From: Basidiobolus meristosporus CBS 931.73
Taxonomy: Eukaryota > Basidiobolomycota > Basidiobolomycetes > Basidiobolales > Basidiobolaceae
Reading direction: 5' to 3'
Length of the DNA stretch: 64,000 nt
NCBI GenBank assembly: GCA_002104905.1
Contig: MCFE01000319.1
Span: 1 to 64,000, forward strand
A program made the translations under genes and the position numbers. Below are positions 46,342 through 61,533 of the stretch, one piece after another. Position 1 is the first letter of the stretch. Each line of letters starts with the position of its first letter. The notes under the pieces were generated by a model. The model made no database searches. It was not told where the DNA came from and saw nothing but the letters and a program-made list of their open reading frames with translations.

Positions 46342-47409
46342 GTCCCAGAAGCGGCTTTAGATTTTACAATAGAATAATGACAAAAATATGGACAAAAATG
46401 TTCGAAATCAAAAACAAGAGCTCCTTGATTTTTAGACGAGCGGAGGAAGTCTGCCAAAAATGAATTAAAGATGCGTTAAGGGTTCCAAGGAGAAAGTCCA
46501 GACAAACAAGATGTCAATAGGTCTGTGGATATACAGGCGGATGGTTATACAAACCGGAATACAAATCAAAGATCTCAAGGGCCAAGAATAGTATTTGCAA
46601 AACTAGATCAAGTTGGGGAAGATCAGAATTAAACTTATTTAATTGGCACCTCGTAGTGTCTCCAAGAATAATCCTCTCCTCGGCGTCAATAGATATGGCT
46701 ACCAATATGGTGTTATTAATTACAGTTCATCATTAAGATATATTTAGAAGAATCTTATCTCACAAAGGATCTGGCGGCTTAACTGAGATAGGTGCTGTCA
46801 TTGTTTCTATAAATCTACTGATTGATTCTCATATAAAATAGAGAGCAGCCATTGGTCAGGTGGCCAAGACATGGGAAAAGTGCTGGATTCAACAACGATT
46901 TCTATTGAGACTGGTAATTTAATGAATCTGTATCAACCAAAGGAGAAGAATAATAATGAAGTGTACGGCTCATTACTGGGCTCAACTTCGCGGGCGCCAT
47001 AATTGAGCAATCAAATGATCAGAAGATGACGAAAATAGAATACATAGTAGAGAGAAGGACTCGGGAAATCAAAAAATGCGGCACCACGGTTTCTATACAG
47101 TAACAAAGCAATAATGCAAAATACCAAAAATTCCATAGATGAATTATACATGCACATTTAGTAAATCGGCATCAAATGCTCACCGAGCAACCATGATATA
47201 CCTGAGTTGAAGCTCACAAAAGCATAATATTAGTTACTCGATATGGAGGCCCCGTGGCATAAATTTATCATCGTCGTCTTCAAAAACAGAAACTTGTCCT
47301 AAATTTAGACAAGCGGAGAAAGCGTCAAATCTCTGGGCGAAGGTAGTGTTCAATAGTGTGCGTGGATAGTCCAATGGTGTTGTCTTTTTAGTTGCCCCCC
47401 CTGATGAAT
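46342..47409. other. Spacer between ERD1 and DED1
   Basis: About 1.1 kb holding the ERD1 promoter and the DED1 3' flank. A 63-codon minus frame at 46514-46705 is open but is not part of ERD1 and has no recognised features. Confidence 0.5.
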
Positions 47410-49348
<1,939 letters not shown>

Positions 49349-51005
49349 TGCAGCTAAGTAGAGGAAGGTAAGTAAGCTAAGAAGTAGATAGTAGGTTGAT
49401 AAACGATTGGCAATACGTTACCAAAATGCTTATCTAAAGGTACTTTGGTATCATTGCCACTGCTCATTTCTAAAAAAGTGTGGAAATAAAGTTGAGAGAG
49501 CCGCCTCAGACGTCTTTTTGAAGCGATTATGTTTATGAGCCCCTAAGTCACTTAATGATGCAATGTTATAAGGGGTGGAGTCCAAAAGTATTTCAGGGGA
49601 TCTTTTTGAGCAAGTTTCTACGATTGGGTTGTGAAGTGACCTCACTATCTGTGCTTGGTAGTGATCGTTATTTTAAGAAGTAGTACAAATGCAAAGAAAA
49701 AGATCAAAGCCCCACGATGTGATGCTCTGCGGAATGGAGTTGAAACGTTATTGATCTTGGATTGCATTAGAGCATGGGGACTGCATTTTGAGGTCTGGAC
49801 ACAATATATACTTGATGCCAACCTTTTCAATTCGGCTGCATATTGGCAGGTATTGCTAGTAGGGGTGTCACGTAGTTGCACGCATCTTCAACGTTGGAAC
49901 TATTCCATCTATTACCACGGTATCCGGTTTTGGGCTGATTACATTAATATACGAGCCAGGCTATCTTCATGTTCATATTGCTCACTGTGCAAATGTAGCA
50001 AGGTATACAGGATTACTAATGATTCCGCGTGTTGGTACATACTGGTCCGCTTCGCTGTGTTTCGTGCAACCTCTCATTTCATTGTCAAGGTGCAGATAGC
50101 TGGCACATTGTTTATATGTGGGGCTTCAGGGGCTTAAGCGAGATATTAGCCAGAGCAGGTAGTAATGCATGTCGGATCTCACGAATCCTGATACTGTGGC
50201 TCTAGACTGTTCTTTTGACACTAGTAGTTGCTACGTTGTAAAGGCGAAGCACGCTTCATACGGTATGAATTGTTTGTTGACTGAATTCTAGTTCAGACAG
50301 CACATTGAGTGAGTGCGATCTATCTATATGTAAATCAATCGAAGAGAATTCTGATTCAGTTTCACCAGCGACTACATTTCATTAGGTTCGGCGCAAAGTT
50401 GATTATGCGCTAATTACATATTGGGAAAGCATCACTTGAACCCTCGAGTCTTGTGTTTTGGCCAAGAATTGCTGCAAGATAATGACAGTTGTTTCCATTT
50501 CAAGCTAAAAAAGCAGTCCATTCGGTTCTGTCTAATATTTTTCCGGATTTAGTTTGATTGGGAGTGAGATCGAATCCCCTTGTGTTAGGGAGATAAGGAC
50601 CGAAAGCGGAGAAAACCGCAGGTTTCACCAGATAGCTGAGCAAAGAGAGCAGTGCTTTGCCATCCAGGCATTGTAGGCGCGGAGAATGGCATGAGCCTCC
50701 AACGGACTCGAAGTGAATCCACTGTTGATATATCCGCGTCATAATGGCTGGAATGGAATCCACTAGCGTTATGGCGGATCTACCTGAATGATGTCGGGAG
50801 GGGCGCTGTTTGTTTGTAGGGATAGTACGCTTTTGCCCCTCTAATTCATTGAATCATAATATTGATGAATGAATGCTTTGCTGACATCTGTCGATTATCC
50901 AATAAAAATCCGTGTACAAAATTTGGTTATTCGAGATAATACAATGTTGCTCGAATTTGTGTTCAAGCAATTCTCGAATTCCACTCTGCTATCCAGCATA
51001 CTAGT
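49349..51005. other. Divergent spacer, DED1 / BAR gene
   Basis: About 1.7 kb with both promoters. The plus frame at 49655-50137 (160 codons) starts at a non-ATG codon, has no domain and faces open minus frames; I do not accept it as a gene. Confidence 0.5.
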
Positions 51006-52333
51006 ATGGACTCGTTCTCTGCCTTCAGTCAAAAGCTCAATCCACTTGCTAAGAGGCTCACGCAAAGTTTTGGACAAGCAAGACAAGTACGAAACAACAC
51101 TTGATAATCTTCTACTCGCCTTTTTTAAAACTTTTGTACAGCTTGCCCAAGAGAAATTTGGCGGTGCAGGTGAAATTACGCCACTACCTCAAGAGTATAC
51201 CGACCTGGAGAAGGTTTTTCGTTATTCGTATCTTTAGTATGTATTTCTATCCTCTAACTCACCACTGCTTCCGCCCATCAATTCCTTAGAAAGTTGAAGC
51301 CATACGCAGCATTCACGTTAATCTATTAAAAGTTACACGTGTGTTTATGTCCGAAAGCTATGACTATCCTTTGCACCTCCAAGATTCGCTTGCTGATGTT
51401 TCCCGCACACTTGTCAAAGAATTCAAACAGATTGCTTTGGGTGAGCCTGGACAAGATGAGCTTGAATCTGAAGAAGCCCCCAAAACACTAAGCCATGCAT
51501 TATCCCGTGCCTCCTCTAAGGGCGCTGAAGAAGTAGGTCTTGAAGAGCCGCTTGGTAATGAATCTTCATGTGGACTATCGCTACACAATACTAACCGAAG
51601 ATACCTTCAGGCGCTGCCTTAGGTAAATTCTCTGCCGCACAAGAGAAGATCGGCGACGAAAGGATGACAATGGTATTGTTGGATTTCTATTAGTTTGTTT
51701 GCGAACAAATGTGAATCCGTTGATTTTGGCAGCTTACCCACATGCTTTGCAGGACAACGATATCATGAAAAAATTCATTCATCCTTTCGATAACACATTG
51801 AGTACAAGTATTCAAGCCGCTTTGGTAGGGTTACTTGTATTCTTGCCATCCTTTGATTTGTATATTTATTCTGTCACGAAAAGAGAGATCAAAAGAAAGT
51901 GAACACCGCTCGACTAAACTTGGATGCCGCCAAGAACAACTTGAGTAATGCCACACCAGACAAGGCGGAGGCGGTAATGATTACTAGTGACAATTCTTCC
52001 CGAGGCAATATCGAGAACTCATCTTTTAGATAAAGTTAGAGATTGAGCAGGCCGAGATAAAGCTTCTCTCTGCGATCGAGGAAGCGAAGATTTCCATGAG
52101 AGCCGTTGTGGAGAATGTACGTACTTCATCAACTTGTCAGAGAATATCTACCTCTAGCATTAACTCCATTTGTTTGCACTCTCAAGCCCGAACCACTTCG
52201 TAACTTGGCTGATCTCGTTATGGCACAGCTTGCTTATTACAAGTTGGGCTTCGAGGTGCTTAGTGAAATTGCGCCTGAAATCGATGAGATGCAGGTGACA
52301 CAGGAGGCCCTGTACAGAAAAAGTAGAGAATGA
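51006..52333 (+). CDS. BAR-domain protein (Gvp36-like)
   Basis: Eight exons: 51006-51086, 51142-51213, 51290-51554, 51611-51672, 51753-51824, 51884-51973, 52030-52116 and 52187-52333. They give 876 nt, or 291 residues. The start MDSFSAFSQKLNPLAKRLTQ, then AQEKFGGAGEITPLPQEY, ESYDYPLHLQDSL, KTLSHALSRASSKGAEEVG, KKVNTARLNLDAAKNNL and the end ENPEPLRNLADLVMAQLAYY with MQVTQEALYRKSRE match the fungal BAR family that includes yeast Gvp36. BAR dimers bind and bend membranes, here probably at Golgi or endocytic vesicles. Unspliced, the gene looks broken into fragments with stops; with all seven introns removed the frame is continuous. Helical throughout, with no SH3 or PH domain. Confidence 0.88.
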
Positions 52334-52569
52334 TCGGTTCACAAACGTGCTCCATTTATTGATAAAGCGTAGAACTGCGGCGAGTTGATCAATTAATCTG
52401 CAAAGAAATCTGAGCAAATTGCTGAACATGAAATAAATTTTTATCTATGGCATGTGAATTAAATTCGCCAAGAAGCTCCATGTTGGAAAGAAGCGTAGCA
52501 AGTGCATGGCTTGTAAACGCGACAGCATCAGTACGGAACTAAATGGCTGGCTGAAATACTGGTATCAAT
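52334..52569. other. Convergent spacer, BAR gene / ClpP
   Basis: About 240 bp of 3' flanks between converging genes. Confidence 0.6.
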
Positions 52570-53605
52570 CTATTCGCGCTTTTGTAAAATCTTGTCAATC
52601 AGTCCAAATGCCAGCGCTTCCTCAGCAGTCATGAAATTGTCACGTTCCATCGCTTTCTCTATATGATGGTTTGCGTTAGTGGATGAGCAGAAAATGGGAA
52701 CAAGCAACGCCCTACCGATCACTTGAAGGTCTTGCCCAGTGTGCTTGTTATAGATCTTGTTAAGGCGTTCTCTCGTTCGAAGGATCTCTCGCGCATGAAT
52801 TGCTATATCACTAGCTTGCCCTGATGCACCACCACTGGGCTGGTGAACCATTATGCTAGAATGGGGAAGCGCGAAACGCTTTCCGGGTGCACCTACACAA
52901 GCACTCATTTAGTCTGGATTGGCATACCGAGCAGAGATAGCCACAAGTTACCCGCTGCCAACAGCAAGGATCCCATTGAACATGCCTGTCCATTACAAAG
53001 AGTTGAAACGGGAGACTTGATGTATTGCATGGTATCGTAAATGGCCAGTCCGGCGGTTACACTACCACCTGGACTGTTGATATACAAGCTGATGGGCTTT
53101 TCTGGGTTTTCAGCCTCCAGGAATAATAATTGGGCAACAATCAAAGAAGCGGTTCCATCGTGTACCTACAGTGGCAGTTGATATTGAAGAAGAATTGTCA
53201 ATTAATGGCTGGAGTAGGGAGTCGGTTTGCTTGACGTACCTGGCCATTCAGACAAATGATGCGCTCTTTCAGGAGTCTCGAGAAAATATCGTAAGAGCGC
53301 TCGCCTCTGGCCTGATTTATGGTTATTTGCGCGCTTATAGTGAAGGAAAAACTGAATGATTCTCACCGATTGTTCCACAACAATTGGTACCAAATCGGAT
53401 GTAATGGGAGTACCGTTGTAGGTTGGTGTTTTCGTTTCCGGAGAAAAGCCGAATTGAGCGCCAGACCAACCATAGTAAGACCTCGTGAATTGCTACCAGA
53501 AATAAGTCAGTTCCTCAAGTAACAAATCAACAACAATAAGGAAGGTTATGTCTTTGTTACCTTCAAGGCGGAGGAGCGAGTATAAGTGGAGATGGAGCGT
53601 AGCAT
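52570..53605 (-). CDS. CLPP: Mitochondrial ClpP protease subunit
   Basis: Six exons: 53561-53605, 53367-53492, 53240-53311, 52952-53165, 52716-52892 and 52570-52658. They give 723 nt, or 240 residues. The start [20 protein letters not shown] is a basic, Ser-rich mitochondrial presequence. The catalytic triad is Ser144 (ACSMGSLL), His169 ([10 protein letters not shown]) and Asp218 (AMERDNFM). The S-H and H-D spacings (25 and 49) equal those of human ClpP. Other signatures: [38 protein letters not shown] and GLIDKI at the end. ClpP forms a tetradecameric chamber fed by ClpX in the matrix. S. cerevisiae and many other yeasts lack ClpP, so its presence fits a fungus outside that group. No ClpX gene lies in this window. 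Confidence 0.93.
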
Positions 53606-56600
53606 GTTCAATAGGGCTCAAGTGAGAGAGGTGGTGTGCTTTTATTGAAAGGTGGTTCTTGTGTTGGAGGGGATCATGAGTGATTCTGCAGCCTATGAAT
53701 AACGTAACAACCCATGAGGTTCATGAGAATTTTAGATTCCGTTAATTTCCAAACCATCCCGATCCAAAATCAAATTTATCTTCAACAATATGTTGGCATT
53801 GTTGAAAGTCCGACCTGAGAAAATTTCACTGTTTGGTTGTATGATCATCACATACATACGTCTATTTCACACAGAGCAATGACGTTTTCATCGTGCGAAG
53901 CTGTGAGTGGCATGACGCTGAGAGAAGTGAGGGGCAGGAGCCATGTGCCATCTAGTGCCGTTGTAATGCCCAAGTGATCTGTTCGATATTCATCAATTTA
54001 TGTGAGCACGGTGGATTTCCTTGCGTCCCACTGTATACATAACGTTCATTGATAACATGGCATAATTCTTGCCCTATTGAACATTAACCCGGTTAATAGG
54101 CAATGTTATGAGATAGATGACTATATTCTTTTCATCAGTGAACAGTGGGTCCTACCTAATACGAACAGCCCAAACATAACGGACACTGTTGATTTCCAAT
54201 TCATAAATCGCGCCGTTTCTTTAATGAATCCAAAGATGCCAATTGCTAGCCATGACCGTAATATATACTCGTATACAGAATACACATGGTGCCTGCTTCA
54301 GTAGCCACCATACCCGATCTCTCTTCTGGGTGCTGTCAAAGGGCACCTCAAGCATGTAGGGCACGCAAAATACTCGCCACTCTAGTAGCAACAGGAAAAA
54401 TATACAATCACACTAAACCACAGTGAAGCTTCCTGCTAGTTTGCAAGTGGCTAAACCTCTCCTTATTTACTCACCAAGATGATTCTGGTATTCCCGAATG
54501 ATTGAGCTTGTATGCCACTCATGTCTTGTTTGCTATCCGTTTGATCGTCGCACTCACTCGGTGAACTACACATAGCATGGATTACGTAACTAGCCTCTCT
54601 TTGGGACAATAATTGCCTACTGATGGAGCGTGGCTACACGAGGTATTCGCCCACAAATCCAATCCTTGTTTGGTGTGAAACACCAGTTAGTTAGGCAGTC
54701 TTGCCACTGGCCATTGTGGGAGACTATCACGCCATTATCGATTCGTTCAGCTAAATTCCATAGGGAATCATGCTACAAACACACGTTTCTATTCTTCTTT
54801 ATATTGCCCTACTGCCAGTGCTTACCATAAGAAACCAAGGGGGTTGTACTGTTAAACCTGGCTTGTTGACAAGAGACCTCTGCAACTGGTACTAGACAGT
54901 GCAGCACATGATCGATAGATCCGTAGTGTGAGTACTAGCATGCCACAAATTCATACTTGGCCATTTTTGCAAATTATTCGGTTAATTCGTCAGAAGGGCG
55001 GAAACACTAACACGATTGGTAATTTCCAAGACCACATTACAGTGACCCTCCAATGAGGACCCCTACACTTAATTCTTTTGTCTCTATTAACATTACCGAA
55101 TCCCCATCTTTTGACATTGTATTTCCTCCGTTTATGAGTGTTAGTGGTAACTTGAAACCTTTGGAAGTGGAGAGGAAATACTGGTTTAGTTTAGTCCTAA
55201 CCGAAGAGTGTATTGTCCTATCAGAAAATTCAGTACTGGATTTTTTGCCGGTATTCATACCTTTTCAATACGGTCTCATGATGGTTTTCCACCCCCCCCA
55301 TATACTGCCATAAACTTGTATTGCTCATAACTTCTCAGTAAGATAGTGGCTGGGTTTCATACTTTGCTATGGAATAGCACATAGACCTACATATTGTATG
55401 TAGCACTGTGTCTATAGAAGTTAATGAGATGTTTAGGTGCAAATACAAAATATACAACATAAACCATATTTTCTCAATGTCCAGAATACTGAATTTCTCT
55501 ACGCTTTGCAAGCCTGGATCCTCTTTGTACATGTTCTCTATGGCATTGTCAAAGTATTACCTCATACTTTCCATTCAGTCAATCATTAAGTAAGAAAAAT
55601 TTTATCTGCCAACCCTTCCAATCCCTTCCAGCCTCTTGAAAGCACTCACAGCATGCAATGAGCCCAAAGCTATAGCTTTCTGAAATGTCTGCTATGTTAT
55701 GGATTTTATATTTACACCCAAATATCGCATCAGCTTAGTCATTTAGATAGTAGGTTATAGATGTTGTAATTATTTGATTACACCCAAACCACTCATTAAA
55801 TGTAAGATTCTACTTGGCTTATTGCTAACTTATAAATTATCGATATTAGCTAATTCTTAGATTTAGTGAACCCTATGAGAAATCTCAATGTTGGAGTTCA
55901 TTGGACTTTTAGCTGGTATTCTGATGGTATATTGCTGGTATTCAGCTGGTGCTTCTGCTTCAGATTTTCAGGTGCACTTTTTGGTGGAAGCAATGTGCAG
56001 CTGATTACTAAATTTGGCATGAATGCTAGTTGGCCTTGTCTCCTCTGGGAAAGGATGTCTGCTTATCTGCTGTGAGGCTAGTATCTGAGATATTGAGAAT
56101 TGTCACTTTTGGAAAAGTTGAAATCAGCTGATATTATGATGGTATTTTGCTGGCCTTTTGTGAATATTTTTCTTAGCGGAGGGTCTAGAAGTTAAAATGT
56201 TTTCAAACTCGTCCAATAGCCCCCAAACTTTGCATACAGCTTCCTGTAGCTCTTCTTGAAGCATTCTCAGCTTTGGTCTTACAAATTTCCCTTAAATGTG
56301 GATATCATGCAATTCTTCTGGTTCTCCAAATCACCTCCAATACTCCCTAAAATCTTGCAACAAATACTTTGGTAGTGGGAGAACTCAAAGGCTTCAAGTC
56401 TTTTATCAGACTTTATTTTGTAAATAGGTCATGGTTGAGCAATATAAAGCAAGAGAATAAATATATTATACAAGGTCATAGCAATATGTGTCCATAGGTC
56501 CAGGTCTATGCAAGATGGATAACTCAATTCATATGCAAATTTGAAGTAAGTGTACCATATTGAAATTCATTCCCAAAATAATGTAAAGGCAAAAAAATCA

Positions 56601-59600
56601 TTATGTGCAAATAGTGCGGTGCTGTTTATTTACAATATACTAATCAGGGAAATCACACTTCCTGGTAATTAATACTGAGCCATTTCCGAGCCCCAGTTTG
56701 AAAACTCTGTACGATGACACCCCCACCAACAAGGCTACATCTCAAACTAGGGAATAAATACAAAACTTAATTTTTGCCAAGGCAAGATTGTTCTCGCGTA
56801 TGGTGTGCCAAACCCATCCAGTGGCAAGATGTCAACATTTCTACATGGGGAAATGTAGATTTTTGCCAACGTATGAGTACGAGTAAGTTCTGAAAATGGC
56901 TGGAATACCCGCAAAAGAAGTGGAGAATCCTGGCTTTCCTGCAGGAGTTTTGATTTCCATAAGCAGAATCAAAGGAAAGCTTGCGCAAGGAACATGCCAG
57001 TGACTTGTCACATTCTACAGAGTAAATCGCTTTCTATTGAGCTGATATTGAGTGAATTCTGCAATCTATAACCATGGCTGCGGGTTGTAAGAGTTTAGAG
57101 CAGCCGTTAAGCTAGGGGATCAGACTCGTTTTTGCAGTAGTATATTCAAAGACCCTCGGCACGTTAGAAGCTAAGGCATAAACCAACACCAAGCAGAAAT
57201 CAGCTATTAATGTCCCTTTTCGAGAGGCATAACATGGAACTACATGTTAGGCCTCAGGTAGAAACAGCAGCAGGGTGCATTGCTAGAAAAATGGCACGAG
57301 TAATCTGGTGATTTCAGCGTAGGGTCGGCGTAGTTTGTATTCGATAAGTATTTTTAAGAAAATGTCTACACGCTCTATACTGGCCATCGTGCAGGGCCTG
57401 GTATTCCTGTATTCATATTTCAATAATACATGTAAACATAAATATAAGGACTATGGAGCAGCTATGTACACAATGTGTTACGGTCACCACAGCACAATAA
57501 ATTTTGAAATTTTAATGGTTAGTTGGTGATTAGCATGCCTTAGGATCTGTCCAACACTAAAGTTATTATGTATACTTTCATGATAAACAGGCTATTTCCG
57601 ATACATTCCACGTCATTTGCACCAATTGCATTCAAGTAGTTGTATTCACTTATGGAGGGTACCTAATACTATAGCTACTATTTTGGCGCGAGAGAATATG
57701 AGCGCATATATTGAATCCATCGACAATTATAAGCGCCGATCAGAAGAAGAGGGATGCCCATCCATTAATCAAAAGTGCCCAACGTCTCGTGCTGACTTTT
57801 GAAATGCTGACGAGGAGCTTGTGCTTTCAAAACCCCATTAACAATATTTTGATTTTGATGTCTGTGCACTATGGGCATGATGCGAGGATATTCGTGAGTC
57901 ATATATATCAAGTGTAAGGGGACCAATGTTGCATCATTCCTGATGATAGTAAGAAAACACATGAGGTATGTAGCTTAGTGGCATGTATTCCTGAGCAAAA
58001 ATACGGTATATATATATATTTAAATTTATATATAATCCAGAAATTCTGAATGCAAAAAACAATTGCGACAAATTTTAAGATCACTATCATGCAACTTTGG
58101 ATTTACATATGCATCACCAACTTGACAAATTCCATACACCCTTATGGTTGCGACACGTAATAGCTAGTTGGCAACATTAGGAGTACCTCCTAAGTAGGAT
58201 AGAACTGGCGTTGAGATACACAAAAGTATCACCTATTGTGTTACATTCCAAGGCCATAGACTGCGAGCAGGAGCTGTCGCTTGAATGGCCATGGTACTTA
58301 TTGGTATAGATTTACATATGAACTTTATAATATCTGTACTATTAGTGTCACACATATACTTACGTTTACAAATCCATAAATTTCTATAAATCCCTCACAT
58401 ATTTTTTATTAGTCCTGGACCAGCTCATTACTCAACGTTATCTTGAAAGTTACAATGAAAACTGTATAACACAACTGGCTGTGCAATAAGCCAGGGAAGG
58501 TTCTGGACCTGAAACACTGTCATCAGATGGCTGATGGTCTCACTGATTAGATATTTACGGAAAGCCGTACCTTGAGGACACGGAGTTAGAATTGCTAATG
58601 ACGGCACATTATACTAACTGACCGCTAGGTAAAGTAGCAAACTCAAGGTACAGACTGATCTTTACAAGACTTTAGAATACTCCTAGTCATTAGGCCTGAC
58701 CAACCAAGTCGGAGATGAATTTGCACCTCCACCATAGTAATTCATTAGGTGGTTGAACGAACTTTATAATGTATAGGTGATGTATTTGCAAACCTTCAAT
58801 GCGGGGAATCCTCATGTTGCATACTCACATCTACTAAAAATAGAAGTGTGTCCTGATCGTAACTTAATATTTCATTTGATAGTGACTTCTTACCCGTATA
58901 TCTCTAACCAATGAATAGTGGCGGAGCTTAAAACTTGGTACCTCCTGAAGGTATGTTGATAAGAAATCCGGCATAGTACACTTTAGGAATAAATTACGAT
59001 CATTTTCAAAATATTACATGATGCACAAAACTCAATTGACGTTGGTAATTCGATCAACCTAGCCGCTGAGGAACAGAATAGTCTTCCTTATTATCCATCT
59101 GCACCAGTGATATATGGCAACCTGAGGAATGCATGAATTATACCCCCTTCTAAACCGAGCTGATTGGCGCAAGAGGTGGGCTATATGCCTTTCGAGTAGC
59201 TTCACTATTGATCATCTGGTTGTTCTTTTAAAGGAAACTCAATTCAGCGATTTTATGGAGTTCACACGACAGTACAATTCTAAACCAGCCTCTTTGAAAT
59301 CACACTGAGACTGATTCGGTAGTGCGCATCAATCAAATGCTCTTCATCATCTTGAGCCTCATTGGCTCCAAAGGGAGCTGCCAGGCCTAGACCGCTACCG
59401 GCTAGATTTGGCTTCGATAGAGTAGCACTTTCTATTGGCCCAGTGGAGTTTGTGGCTGAGTTGCTATAGTAGACGACTAATTAGAGCGAAATGAATTCTC
59501 AACATCAAGTTTCCCATTGTTGTTTTCATGCGATCATCAGGGTTATTCTCTAACCAACAAAAGCCTATTCCCACAGTACGGCCTGTAAGCTTTTGAGTGA

Positions 59601-60786
59601 CCCTTCGCAAGATCATCAACAGAATTAGTAGTAAATTGCGTTCCCCGTGACTAAATATACGTCATATTTCGAGACGTATTTTATAATTGGCGTTCTAGTA
59701 CCCTGTTACTCAAATCCTAATATCACGACACCTCAACTGGCGAGTATTACACTGATCGAGGGTGTAACTTTACGGATATACAGTGGTAGCAAGAGTTGAA
59801 GTTTCGTTGTGTGTGTGTTGAACCAAATGCCATAGGGCCAAAGGGTGAGTTTTCTGAAGAGTAGCTATAATCGAACATACATGTCGTGGGTACGGCACCA
59901 AAGTGGCTTTGGCAAACGTTTAGCCATGATGTCCAAATATCGTATTCGAGGGGCTCACCATTCCAAGTTTCTTCCATTTTAAGACTAGGGCACAGATAAC
60001 CAAATAGGGCCGATCAAGACTCTACCCACTAGTATCAGGATCACCCATATTTTAGGAAATCTTGTTTGTCGTATGGTTCTAGCGCTATTCGAACCGACAG
60101 CCTAGTTAGCTGAGAACTTGGGAGTTGACCATTGATCTGGCTTCTTCAACAAGCACCGCTAGAGTTGAACGACTTTGCTTTCGTTATCTACCTAGCTGTT
60201 CCCGTGTTTCTTCCGTATAGGCCCTACACTTCGCTATGGATTTCAAGAGATGGAATGGCTTCGAGTCGGAGACGCAGCCAAATATGATGTGCTACATTGA
60301 TGCAGTGGATGGCTCTGCTTACAAGTTGCCAACAGGCTTTATTTAGCTTGATCGGCTCGACTGCTATTCAACCGAGACATGACATAATGGTGCATTAGAT
60401 TAACTCACTAACCAATTCATTAGGATCAGTGGACAGAATCCTTATAGTCACCATGTATGGATTAGACTGGGACAGATCAATTCGTCGTAAAGTTGTAAAG
60501 GCACTGGTTTAGCCACAATTGTGGAGTTTGTAAACGTATCATTTTTCGGTAAATGGTATGTCTGTAAATACGCGAGCTCAGTATGATCAGGTGTAGCAAA
60601 GGACCTGTTACCAATAGCACGCAAGCTATTAATTGCAAGACATGCTATTGATCATTAATTACATCAACCTTTGTATAATTGACACTGATGTTTATTTATA
60701 TACATAAGAATTAACAAGATCTACGGCTTTCTGCTCAGAAAACTCAGGCATAATATTATCTACAATGAGGATCGATCATAATGGAT
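53606..60786. other. 7.2-kb gene-poor, AT-rich stretch
   Basis: No complete gene recognised. It contains a TA-rich tract near 58003-58035, imperfect local repeats around 55907-56153, and minus-strand coding-like fragments at 59330-59980 (for example GRTVGIGFCWLENNPDD, and NLAGSGLGLAAPFGANEAQD) interrupted by stops. These could be pseudogene remains or chance. I found no transposon protein or clear tRNA. Confidence 0.45.
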
Positions 60787-61479
60787 TCAAGGGTTCAGGA
60801 GAGACTCGACTGAGAAGATCGAGTTTGTCCTTGAGGTGCCTTGAGGTTTCCGATCAAGCATGATAGAGGTTTGCCATTTGTATGCTGGAGTGAACAAGGG
60901 CTCGCAAGATTGGGTAAATGGATAATGACCAACAACCAACATGGAATGCCCCTCGATATCAGTTGGTGTAATGGGGCTTGTCGGCTCAGAAGATGTCCAT
61001 CTGTCGTTGTAAAGCCCGGCGGGTTTTGGGAGGGAGTACACATCATCTTGGTATGGGAGGAATGGTGCAGGTCGAGATTTCTTACTCTTTGCGGAGCACA
61101 GGCTTACTTCCTCGGGCTTCCGCTTCGAAGCAGGGCTGGTGCCTCTTGAGGGATCTATCTGGGTATTTGCTGGCTCATTGGTACATGGCTTCTTTTCGTG
61201 AATACGCTTGTGTCTGAGCAGCTCGTCAGACCGCGCAAAGCTCTTTAAGCAACCATAAAAATCACAGTGATAAGGCTTTTCGCCTGTGTGAGTTCGAAGA
61301 TGCCTAGTGCGATGTTCCAAGCGGTTGAAGGACTTATCACAGAGATTGCAAGCATATGGGCGGGGCGCCTTCATTGCATTGGTTGCAATAGAGAAAGTAT
61401 GGAAGTATGGGTTTGGCTTGGGGGACTTCTTATCCCTATTGAGCAAGTTTGTGATGTTCAATGGTCCACTAGTGTTCAT
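60787..61479 (-). CDS. Mig1/CreA-type C2H2 zinc-finger protein
   Basis: Intronless, 230 residues. Two C2H2 fingers at residues about 42-94: [20 protein letters not shown], the linker RTHTGEKP, then [20 protein letters not shown] with HKRIH. The RLEHRTRH and RSDELLRH recognition helices are those of the Mig1/CreA glucose-repression family, which binds GC-rich (G/C)(C/T)GGGG sites. A basic stretch with KRKPEE and KSKKSR follows the fingers as a likely nuclear signal, and the tail is Ser/Thr/Pro-rich. It is short compared with CreA (about 400 residues), so it may be a lineage-specific relative; target genes unknown. Confidence 0.88.
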   Translation of the reverse strand: MNTSGPLNITNLLNRDKKSPKPNPYFHTFSIATNAMKAPRPYACNLCDKSFNRLEHRTRHLRTHTGEKPYHCDFYGCLKSFARSDELLRHKRIHEKKPCTNEPANTQIDPSRGTSPASKRKPEEVSLCSAKSKKSRPAPFLPYQDDVYSLPKPAGLYNDRWTSSEPTSPITPTDIEGHSMLVVGHYPFTQSCEPLFTPAYKWQTSIMLDRKPQGTSRTNSIFSVESLLNP

Positions 61480-61525
61480 TTTGAATGCGATAACAAAGAT
61501 GTGAAGACACAGGAGACCCCTAGCC

Positions 61526-61533
61526 TATTTATA
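61526..61533 (-). promoter_or_regulatory. TATA box of the zinc-finger gene
   Basis: TATAAATA on the minus strand, 47 bp upstream of the ATG at 61479; good sequence and spacing. Confidence 0.65.

Noticed and set aside
49655-50137. 160-codon plus-strand open frame
   Set aside because: It starts at TTG, has no domain or signal, lies in a promoter region and faces open frames on the other strand.
51006-52333. BAR-domain gene as a pseudogene
   Set aside because: Raw frames look fragmented by stops, but removing seven GT-AG introns gives an uninterrupted 291-residue protein ending in the family signature.
60070-60150. tRNA-like sequence with GGTTCGAAT on the minus strand
   Set aside because: The box-B-like motif is present, but the T-arm stem mispairs and I could not fold acceptor or anticodon arms. 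A tRNAscan-SE run would settle it.
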